NCBI GenBank assembly: GCA_001771235.1
Contig: METF01000192.1
Location: 8,867-14,510 of the forward strand
Source of the DNA: Candidatus Zhuqueibacterota bacterium RBG_16_48_16
Lineage (GTDB): Bacteria > Zhuqueibacterota > Zhuqueibacteria > Residuimicrobiales > Sediminimicrobiaceae
Direction of reading: 5' to 3'
Length of the DNA: 5,644 nucleotides
Position numbers and translations under genes: made by a program. Numbering within the stretch: position 1 is the first letter of the stretch; every line of letters begins with the position of its first letter. This document shows positions 1 through 5,644 of the stretch, piece by piece. The notes under the pieces were generated by a model that worked only from the letters and a program-made list of their open reading frames with translations, did not search any database and was not told the origin of the DNA.

Positions 1-980
1 CGCCCGGTGATGCTTTTTCAAAACGGGTATATTGATCATATATGAAGCTTCCTGATAACAGGTCGGCAGGTAATCCTGAACCCCGTTATCGCTGGCATGC
101 ATCGCATACCCGCTTGACGGTACGATACGCGTTCGCCCGTTGCCGTTTCCCCAATATTTCACATCAGGGAACTGCGGCGTGCATTTATCCCAGAACAAAC
201 CATCGACATTTCGGCCCGGGTCGCCAAAGCCGATATCCGCTTGGGCTACACCGACTTTGTTCACGAGCTGATCCAGAACGGCATAGACGATATGCGGCGA
301 GGTGTCCACTGTGGAATAGTCCCACCTGTTATAGGTATTTCCGGAAACGCCGCTGTTCAGATTGATCTTGATGACGATTTTTTCGCCTGCCGTATAGCCA
401 ACGTCGCCTTTGCCGTGGGTTTGGTTATAATAACGAAACAAGGCGTCCCATGCTTCGGCGTCGGTTTCTTTGTCCGTCAACCTCCGCAAGGCGTTCGACA
501 GCATGCTATTCACAACGTCCTGGTTGGTGTTATCGTCCTGCCACCAGTAGTCATTCCTTCTGTTCCGGCTTGTTTCGTCCGTCGCATCGGGATCATGAAT
601 CCAAACAACCCGTCCGGGATATATCCCTTTTCCCGCGCCCATGGGTTCATTCGGCCCTTCCGTCACGGCTTGATAATTTGCAAAGACTTTTTTATTGGTG
701 TGCAACTGGCTGGAAAAGGCAAAGATCAATCCCAGCAGGCAGGAAACGGAAAACAAAATGTACCTCGATTCATACAGGTACCTTTTGGCTTTTTTAAAGA
801 ACAAAATGGAGGAAAATAGCCCGATCACGTAGACAACAAAAGTCGAAGCGACCGGGGCTGCCGCACGCATACACGGGTAGGCAGCGCGGCTGGGCTTTGG
901 AATAACACGGATCAGAAACCAGGTGAGTGACAACAATCCGAAAACCGGCAGGAACAGCTTTTTCATCATTCTCCGCATAA
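1..980 (-). CDS. DUF362 domain-containing membrane protein, 5' part only, apparent frameshift near the start
   Basis: Partial gene: about 327 residues are visible and the 3' end lies beyond the left edge. The frame is open without a stop from 1005 down to 1. Counting from the ATG at 978-980 and allowing one extra A, hydrophobic segments lie near residues 9-27, 44-62 and 74-90. They suggest a membrane anchor ahead of a soluble domain. The body carries features I associate with DUF362: KIVIKINLNSG near 201-211 and MINIPVLKKHH near 315-325. Proteins of this family are often annotated as iron-sulfur or uncharacterised; the reaction is not known and no cysteine cluster is visible in this part. The ATG at 980 has a good GGAGGT site, but its frame stops at TGA 912-914. 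The body frame has no upstream ATG; its first is at 868-870. A one-base change in the A7 run (959-965) would join the two. This could be a sequencing error, a real mutation or slippage. The family call is firm; the start is uncertain. Confidence 0.85.
959..965 (-). repeat. Seven-A homopolymer at the frame break of the DUF362 gene
   Basis: The coding strand reads seven consecutive A directly after ATGATG. As written, the frame from the ATG at 980 gives about 22 codons and ends at TGA 912-914. With eight A (or five) the same start reads into MRRMMKK followed by KLFLPVFGLL, a plausible basic-then-hydrophobic membrane anchor, and continues open to the window edge. The run is therefore the most likely site of the indel or slippage. 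Confidence 0.75.
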
Positions 981-985
981 GATAC

Positions 986-991
986 CTCCGC
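986..991 (-). promoter_or_regulatory. Shine-Dalgarno site of the DUF362 gene
   Basis: GGAGGT on the minus strand lies five bases before the ATG at 978-980. It is the only strong ribosome binding site with a properly spaced start codon near the 5' end of the DUF362 gene. It supports that ATG as the true start even though the frame breaks a few codons later. Confidence 0.7.
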
Positions 992-1143
992 GTTTGAACA
1001 GGTTCATGGTTTTCCCTTTGCTTTGAAAGAGCGCTTTTGTTATTGCTAAAATCTACTCCTCCTTGTTTATTGCAAACTGTAACCGATCACAGGAACATCT
1101 TTATGTTTTATTCAAAAGCGATTCGACATGATCAAAATCATAT

Positions 1144-1262
1144 CTCGAAGGTCAAATATAGAAATGACAGAGTAAAATGCAAAGTCATCTTTTTTGATTT
1201 GTCATTTTGCATCTTGATATTTGATCTTTAATTTAGAAATTGCTTGTCTTAAATCCTTCGAG
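1144..1262. repeat. Nested imperfect inverted repeat, AT-rich
   Basis: Four complementary arm pairs are visible. CTCGAAGG (1144-1151) matches CCTTCGAG (1255-1262). TCAAATAT (1152-1159) matches ATATTTGA (1217-1224). AAATGACA (1162-1169) matches TGTCATTT (1200-1207). ATGCAAA (1177-1183) matches TTTGCAT (1206-1212). The last two overlap on the right side, so they are alternative pairings. The element begins 34 bases after the M16 stop codon on that gene's strand. It could be a structured 3' end or a small dispersed palindrome. There is no clear T-tract after a GC-rich stem, so a classical intrinsic terminator is not supported. Confidence 0.6.
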
Positions 1263-1296
1263 TCATTCAAACGTTTTGTGATTGGCTATCCAAAAC

Positions 1297-4056
1297 CTAA
1301 CGGTCTAACAGCCTCCCATCTGCGTCCATGATGTGCACCTCACCGATTGCCAATTCTCGCAAGCCGTCTTCGATTTTGGCTCGGTCGCCGACGACGATCC
1401 AGATTAACTTATCCGGCAGAAACACATCTCGGGCGGCGCTAGAAAGGTCGTTGGTTTGTAAGGCAAGTATCTTTTCCGGATATGTTCTAAAGTAATCGTC
1501 GGGCAGGTTATAACGAACGATGTCGACGGCCGAGTCCATCACATTGCCAATGGTTTCCCACTGGCCGCTGAGCCGCAGCGAGCGGGATTTTTGCGCTTTG
1601 ACAAGCTCCTCCGCAGACGGCGGCCTGTCGGCTGTTATGTCTCGTACTTCCTTCAGGATTTCACTCACCGTCTCCTTTGTCTTGTCCGATTGCACCGACG
1701 TGGTGACTAAAAAGGGCCGCTGAAAACTGGCATCGCGGAGGGTGCTTCTGGCGCCATAAGACCAGTGTTTGTCTTCGCGCAGGTTCATATTGATTCTCGA
1801 GGTAAAGGAGCCGCCCAGAATGTGGTTGGCTATGTCGAGGGCGATCTCGTCGGGATCGGACTTTAGCGGGGCAATCTGCGCGGCCACCACGTAGGACTGC
1901 GGCGCATCGGGCCGGTCCAACAGATAAACAGCCGAAGTCACCGGCGGTTCAACACGAGCGACATTCTTTTTCGGCGTTTCGCCCGCCTGCCAGACCGCAA
2001 ACGACTTTTCCAGCCTGGGTATCATTTCCTCCAAGCCGGTCGCGCCAACGATGATGAGAGTTGCATGATTGGGCTTGAACCAGGCACGGTGGAAAGCCAC
2101 CAGCTCCTCTCTTGTCAGCTTTTCAACGGTTTCCTCAAAGCCCGAGCCGGTGCCGGGGTTGCCATAAGCATGTCCTTTTCCATACAGCAATTGAGGCAGA
2201 ATGCGCACGGCCATGCTGCCGGGATTGGTCTTTTCGTTTTTTATCGCAGCGAGATGCTCTTTTTTCAGTCGCTGAAACTCCTGTTCGGCAAAAGACGGGT
2301 TCAAAATTACATCAGCATAGATTTCCAGCGATTTGTCCACATTCTCTTTCAGCGAGGAGAGCGAGATATAGGACATATCCAGATCGGACCAGGCATCAAG
2401 CTGCGCGGCCAGGATGGACAGCTCTTCACTTATTTGCAGTGACGTTCTTTTCGTCGTCCCTTCATCCAACATGCTCAAGGCAAGATTGGCCGTGCCCGGC
2501 TGGCCAAACTGATCCGCCGCATAGCCGGCATCGATCAGGAGATTGAAATCGACCAGCGGCACGCCTTCCCGTTGGATAAGAACGATCTTTAAGCCATTGG
2601 ACAGGATAGCGCGCTGCAAGTCAGGAAATTTTGCAATCGGCGGTTCTTCTGTGGCCGGCAAACCGGAGCGGTCGACAACCGGCTCCTTTGTCTTATAGTC
2701 AGGGAAGGGAATGACTTCAAGAATAAACTCGCCGTCGGACAGCCATGTGTTTGCCGTTGTTTTCAACTGTTGGGCGGTAACGTTTTTGATCCTTTCCAGC
2801 TTAGTCTTGTAATGATCCGGATTCCCGGCAAAAACCTGGCTCATGGCCAGGACATCGGACTTGCCGCCAAAGCCGCCGATTCGCTCGATGCCGCGGACAA
2901 AACGGGCGCGATATTGCGTTTTGACCCGGGCAAGCTCTTTTTCCGTCGGACCTTCCTGCAGGAATTTTGCCAATTCTTCATCGACAGCTTTTTCGACCTG
3001 CGACAGATTATCGCCGGGCCTGGCCGTTGCCTGGACGACGAGCTGGCCGGCAATTTCGCGCAAATCCACGTATGCGTACACGTCCGTGGCGATCTGATCT
3101 TGGTAAACCAGTCGCTTGTACAGCCTGGAGGTCTTGCCTGCAGCGAGGATATCCGTGATCAGATCGAGATAATCGGCTTCTTCCGAGGCCCATTCGGGAA
3201 TGTTCCATACTTTGTAAATGCGCGCCTGGGGCACCCTGTCCTGTAGGGTCTGGCGAATTTTGCCGCTTCTTTTGGCCACCCATCGATCGAATTTGGTAAT
3301 CGGCGGTCCGGCCGGGATGTCGCCAAAATAGCTTTCAACCTTTTCCTTGACCTCTTGCACATTCACATCACCTGCGATGACTAGCACACTGTTCGCCGCT
3401 CCGTAATACGTTCTGAACCATTCATAGACATCATCCAAACTCGCCGCATCCAGGTCTTCCATATAGCCAATCGTCTCCCATGAATAAGGATGGTTGGCGG
3501 GATAAGTGCCCTGTGAAATGGCGTGCCATATCTTGCGACCGTAAGGCCGGTTTTCGCCCTGGCGTTTCTCGTTCTGAACGACGCCGCGCTGTTCATCCAG
3601 CTTGGCCTGGTCGATGGCGCCCAGCAAATGGCCCATGCGGTCGGATTCCATCCACAGCGCCACGTCCAATGCCGAGGTCGGAACGTTCTGGAAATAGTTC
3701 GTTCTGTCCTTATTGGTCGTCCCGTTCAGGTCGGTGGCGCCAACGCGCTCCAGGGCCTGGAAATAGTCATCGTTGAAATGCTCGCTGCCGTTGAACATCA
3801 GGTGCTCGAACAAATGCGCGAATCCGGTTTTGCCGATCTTTTCGTTCTTTGAGCCGACATGATACCACACATTGACCGCGACAATCGGCGCCTTGTGATC
3901 TTCATGGACGACGAGTGTAAGTCCGTTTTCCAGGACGAGTTTTTGATATGGAATGGCCACATCCCACTCAGTCGCCGTGGTGTTTCCAACCGGACAAAAA
4001 ATCACTGATAAAAAAGCACTACAAAACATAGCCGTCTTGATGAAACGAGTCGTCAT
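1297..4056 (-). CDS. Exported M16 (insulinase/pitrilysin) family zinc metallopeptidase, two-half form
   Basis: Complete gene of 919 residues, in the range usual for fused two-half M16 peptidases. Residues 1-28 look like a signal peptide (basic start, hydrophobic 8-24); no proper lipobox precedes C12 or C21, so a periplasmic location is likely. The first half has the inverted zinc motif HLFEH at 81-85 and the third ligand in VVQNEKRQ near E163, followed by HPYSWETIGYMEDL (189-202) and the M16 C-type domain from about 205 (YYGAANSVLVIAGDV). The second half starts near 480. It has lost the zinc site: N524, L527 and S528 replace the two histidines and the glutamate. It keeps the R754/Y767 pair (SRINMNLREDKHWSYG) expected in the substrate-binding half. 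The role is therefore probably ATP-independent degradation or processing of peptides in the envelope; the substrate is unknown. I chose the ATG at 4056 over the upstream in-frame ATG at 4125 because it has an ideal ribosome site and exposes the signal peptide. The upstream choice would code through the palindrome. Confidence 0.95.
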   Translation of the reverse strand: MTTRFIKTAMFCSAFLSVIFCPVGNTTATEWDVAIPYQKLVLENGLTLVVHEDHKAPIVAVNVWYHVGSKNEKIGKTGFAHLFEHLMFNGSEHFNDDYFQALERVGATDLNGTTNKDRTNYFQNVPTSALDVALWMESDRMGHLLGAIDQAKLDEQRGVVQNEKRQGENRPYGRKIWHAISQGTYPANHPYSWETIGYMEDLDAASLDDVYEWFRTYYGAANSVLVIAGDVNVQEVKEKVESYFGDIPAGPPITKFDRWVAKRSGKIRQTLQDRVPQARIYKVWNIPEWASEEADYLDLITDILAAGKTSRLYKRLVYQDQIATDVYAYVDLREIAGQLVVQATARPGDNLSQVEKAVDEELAKFLQEGPTEKELARVKTQYRARFVRGIERIGGFGGKSDVLAMSQVFAGNPDHYKTKLERIKNVTAQQLKTTANTWLSDGEFILEVIPFPDYKTKEPVVDRSGLPATEEPPIAKFPDLQRAILSNGLKIVLIQREGVPLVDFNLLIDAGYAADQFGQPGTANLALSMLDEGTTKRTSLQISEELSILAAQLDAWSDLDMSYISLSSLKENVDKSLEIYADVILNPSFAEQEFQRLKKEHLAAIKNEKTNPGSMAVRILPQLLYGKGHAYGNPGTGSGFEETVEKLTREELVAFHRAWFKPNHATLIIVGATGLEEMIPRLEKSFAVWQAGETPKKNVARVEPPVTSAVYLLDRPDAPQSYVVAAQIAPLKSDPDEIALDIANHILGGSFTSRINMNLREDKHWSYGARSTLRDASFQRPFLVTTSVQSDKTKETVSEILKEVRDITADRPPSAEELVKAQKSRSLRLSGQWETIGNVMDSAVDIVRYNLPDDYFRTYPEKILALQTNDLSSAARDVFLPDKLIWIVVGDRAKIEDGLRELAIGEVHIMDADGRLLDR

Positions 4057-4060
4057 TTTG

Positions 4061-4068
4061 ACCTCCTC
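4061..4068 (-). promoter_or_regulatory. Shine-Dalgarno site of the M16 peptidase gene
   Basis: GAGGAGGT on the minus strand stands four bases before the ATG at 4054-4056. It fixes the start of the peptidase there and argues against the in-frame ATG 69 bases upstream, which lies inside the palindromic element and has no comparable site. Confidence 0.85.
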
Positions 4069-4087
4069 TCTATAACGTAACGATTCA

Positions 4088-4194
4088 GGTATCGTAATTT
4101 TTCTGCCACGAAAACTCGAAGACACAAAGGCTCACAAAAATTTTTTGTGTTCCTTAGCCTAGTGGCTTTGCGACTTGGTGGCTGAATAGATACC
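4088..4194. repeat. Imperfect intergenic palindrome between corA and the M16 gene
   Basis: Outer arms GGTATC (4088-4093) and GATACC (4189-4194) are exact complements. Next come TTCTGCCAC (4101-4109) against GTGGCTGAA (4178-4186), with one mismatch. Inner arms are AGGCT (4128-4132) with AGCCT (4156-4160), and CACAAAAA (4133-4140) with TTTTTGTG (4142-4149). Both halves share a CCAC-AAG-CAC-AAGGCT type of pattern. The right arm abuts the TAA of the corA-like gene at 4195-4197, so on the coding strand the element begins directly after that stop. It may fold in the corA 3' end and act in termination or RNA stability. It resembles the dispersed palindromes found between genes in some uncultivated bacteria; copy number cannot be judged from this window. 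Confidence 0.75.
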
Positions 4195-5160
4195 TTATAA
4201 CCATCTTTTTCTTTTAAAAATCAATAGGAGCGAAACAGCCGTTGCCAGCATCAGCCCCAGAAAGGCATAGTAGCCATATTTCCATTGCAGCTCGGGAATA
4301 TTTGGGAAATTGGTGCCGTAAATAGCGGCGATAAGACTCAGCGGCATCATAATGGTCGCAATGATGGCTAATATACGCATAGAGTTGTTGATTTGTTTTG
4401 AAAGCTTGGAATGGTATCCCTCTATTGTGGCGTTCAACTGACTTTGCAGTGAATCGATGTTCCGGGCAATGCGGTCCAGATGTTCGAAAATGCCCTTGAG
4501 GTAAAGGCGCGCTTCGTCGCTCAATATGCCGATTTTTGTGCTGACAAGATGCCTGAGCGATCTCTGCATCGGCGCAAGGCTTGATTTCAGTTTTCTCACT
4601 TCCTGCCGTTCCTGCATGATCTGGTTAAGGACATCGTCCGATTTGAAAGCGCCGAGATATTGCTCGACATATTCTTCCAGCTTGTCGCCGATGTTAAAAA
4701 TGATGGGCAAAAAACCGTCAACAATGGCATCCCACAACAAAAAATAGATAAATCCCGGGCTTTTGCCGACGGATTTGAATGACTCTTCACAAATATCAAC
4801 CACCTTGTCTATGTACCCGGAAGCGCCCTGGTGGGCGGTGATGATGGCCCGATCGGTCATGGCCACTTTTAAAGAAGAGCTTTCGATGGAGCCATTATTA
4901 AGGCTGCATAATTGAAAATGCTCAAGGATGAATTGCTGGGTATGCGCATAATAGAAAAACTGGCCGGGATCGAGAAACGGATCGGTCTTCTCAGCGGGAA
5001 TTCCCAATTTCTCCAAAAGCCGTCCGAGGTTTTCATCATTAACACGATCCAGGTGAATCCAGGCAAAATTATTTTCACTGAGGTTTTCGATCACCAGCTC
5101 AGCGAGCTCCTGCCGTGTGCACGTCTTGGTTTTATTCTGAAATACAATAGCAAAACTCAT
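4195..5160 (-). CDS. corA: CorA-family divalent metal cation transporter, GTN motif variant
   Basis: Complete protein of 321 residues, typical of the CorA family, whose members are inner-membrane homopentameric channels for Mg2+ and sometimes Co2+, Ni2+ or Zn2+. Residues 1 to about 255 form the cytoplasmic part, ending in a long helical stretch (about 175-260) that would line the funnel. Two membrane segments follow, near 262-281 and 296-314, and the protein ends in the basic tail FKRKRWL. The signature at the end of the first membrane helix reads YGTNFPNIPEL (281-291), where most family members have YGMNF; the codon is ACC at 4312-4314. The family call rests on this motif, the topology and the C-terminal tail. 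The exact ion is unproven because the selectivity motif is altered. The symbol is given at family level. The gene starts 32 bases after the stop of the PD40 gene, with only a weak purine-rich site (GACGAG), so co-transcription with that gene is likely. Confidence 0.93.
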   Translation of the reverse strand: MSFAIVFQNKTKTCTRQELAELVIENLSENNFAWIHLDRVNDENLGRLLEKLGIPAEKTDPFLDPGQFFYYAHTQQFILEHFQLCSLNNGSIESSSLKVAMTDRAIITAHQGASGYIDKVVDICEESFKSVGKSPGFIYFLLWDAIVDGFLPIIFNIGDKLEEYVEQYLGAFKSDDVLNQIMQERQEVRKLKSSLAPMQRSLRHLVSTKIGILSDEARLYLKGIFEHLDRIARNIDSLQSQLNATIEGYHSKLSKQINNSMRILAIIATIMMPLSLIAAIYGTNFPNIPELQWKYGYYAFLGLMLATAVSLLLIFKRKRWL

Positions 5161-5192
5161 GGGTCTCGTCTTTCAAAAAATTCCACTGATGG

Positions 5193-5644
5193 TTATTGCA
5201 TAGAAGCCCCGATCAGGCGATAACTGACAAATGCGAACTCTTTGCTGTCCGGTGACCAGGACGGCACATTGATCGTCCCCTGGCCGCCGAACAATTTGGC
5301 TATGGCTTTCGGCTCGCCGCCTGCTGCCGGCATTATTCGCAAAATGACAGGCTTGTTGGGCGGATGGCCTTCGACATCTTTTTCATAAGACATAAACACA
5401 ATCCATTGTCCGTCCGGCGATGGGTGGGGAAACCAGTCATTGAGATCATCGAAAGTCATTTGTTTTTGGCTCGAGCCATTCGCCTCCATGCGCCAGATTT
5501 TCATCCGGCCGCTGCGAACCGAATTGAAATAGATATATTTTCCATCCGGCGAATAGTCGGGGCCGTCGTCCAAGCCTGCGGCGGTGGTCAGCCGTTTTTC
5601 CCTGCCGCCGTTGGCCGGGATCGTGTACACGTCATATTCGCCGT
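5193..5644 (-). CDS. TolB-like PD40/WD40 beta-propeller protein, C-terminal part
   Basis: Partial gene: the last 149 residues are visible, and the reading frame is open to the right edge, so the start lies outside the window. Three PD40-type repeats can be read: PDYSPDGKYIYF (28-39 of the visible part), PHPSPDGQWIVF (72-83) and PSWSPDSKEFAF (127-138). Strands such as VYTIPANGG, IWRMEANG and LRIMPAAGG lie between them. This repeat folds into a beta-propeller and is shared by TolB, the N-terminal domains of some oligopeptidases and many exported proteins. No peptidase domain follows, so it is probably a stand-alone propeller that binds a protein or ligand, likely in the periplasm. The signal peptide that would confirm this is not in the window. 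An internal GTG at 5630 is not the start, since coding continues upstream. It ends at TAA 5193-5195, shortly before the corA-like gene on the same strand. Confidence 0.88.
   Translation of the reverse strand, partial: GEYDVYTIPANGGREKRLTTAAGLDDGPDYSPDGKYIYFNSVRSGRMKIWRMEANGSSQKQMTFDDLNDWFPHPSPDGQWIVFMSYEKDVEGHPPNKPVILRIMPAAGGEPKAIAKLFGGQGTINVPSWSPDSKEFAFVSYRLIGASMQ

Larger units (their letters stand above)
981..1296. other. AT-rich intergenic gap between the peptidase and DUF362 genes
   Basis: This 316-base gap lies after the stop of the M16 gene and before the DUF362 start. It contains the nested inverted repeat at 1144-1262 and the DUF362 ribosome binding site. An isolated GGAGGAG on the minus strand at 1056-1062 has no start codon at usable spacing. 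I see no convincing protein gene, tRNA or riboswitch. No -35/-10 pair stands out, although a promoter for the DUF362 gene would be expected here. The 64-codon plus-strand ORF at 1037-1231 has biased AT-rich content and no family resemblance, so I treat it as non-coding. Confidence 0.6.

Noticed and set aside
241..819. 192-codon plus-strand ORF
   Set aside because: It lies entirely opposite the DUF362 reading frame, which is the one with recognisable family motifs and membrane segments. The plus-strand product has no recognisable domain.
1056..1062. Strong GGAGGAG ribosome-site-like sequence on the minus strand
   Set aside because: No ATG, GTG or TTG follows at usable spacing, so it cannot be tied to a gene.
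1037..1231. 64-codon plus-strand ORF in the AT-rich gap
   Set aside because: It has no recognisable domain, overlaps the inverted repeat, and its composition follows the AT-rich gap; a chance ORF is the simpler reading.
2770..3246. 158-codon plus-strand ORF and other long ORFs opposite or overlapping the peptidase gene
   Set aside because: They are shadows of the 919-residue peptidase frame, which is supported by motifs along its whole length.
4065..4100. Possible sigma-70-like promoter (TTACGA, 16 bases, TTATAG) just before the peptidase
   Set aside because: The match is weak and the transcript would start almost at the ribosome site; it cannot be separated from chance by eye.
4057..4125. 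N-terminal extension of the M16 peptidase by 23 residues to an upstream ATG
   Set aside because: It would place coding sequence inside the palindromic element, hide the signal peptide and ignore the ideal ribosome site before the ATG at 4056.
1..5644. A new multi-gene defence, mobile or biosynthetic system
   Set aside because: The four genes are common housekeeping or envelope families with no shared pathway, and no transposase, integrase, nuclease, toxin or CRISPR repeat is visible.

Overview
The window holds four protein genes, all on the minus strand, with no RNA gene, CRISPR array or intact mobile element visible. It reads as chromosomal DNA of a Gram-negative bacterium: one product is an exported zinc peptidase of periplasmic type and another is a TolB-like propeller protein. 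Base composition is intermediate in the genes and AT-rich in the two larger intergenic gaps. The gene set, the palindromic intergenic DNA and the N-terminal layout of the DUF362 protein suggest an uncultivated lineage of the Bacteroidota/Calditrichota kind. That placement is an impression and was not tested.

In transcription order (right to left): (1) 5193-5644, the C-terminal end of a PD40/TolB-like beta-propeller protein, cut by the right edge. (2) 4195-5160, a complete CorA-family divalent cation channel, 32 bases downstream of gene 1 and probably co-transcribed with it; its signature motif is GTN instead of GMN. (3) 4088-4194, an imperfect palindrome that begins at the corA stop codon and fills most of the gap before the next gene. 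(4) 1297-4056, a complete exported M16 zinc metallopeptidase with an active first half and a degenerate second half. (5) 981-1296, an AT-rich gap with a nested inverted repeat at 1144-1262. (6) 1-980, the 5' part of a membrane-anchored DUF362 protein that runs off the left edge. It has no complete ORF in the window, and its well-placed ATG is out of frame with the body of the gene because of a run of seven A.

The genes do not form a recognisable pathway. Genes 1 and 2 could share a transcript. The peptidase and the DUF362 gene each have a strong ribosome binding site and sit behind larger gaps, so they may be separate units. I see no convincing new defence, secretion or mobile system. The points worth following are the apparent frameshift in the DUF362 gene, the two inverted-repeat elements and the altered CorA motif.
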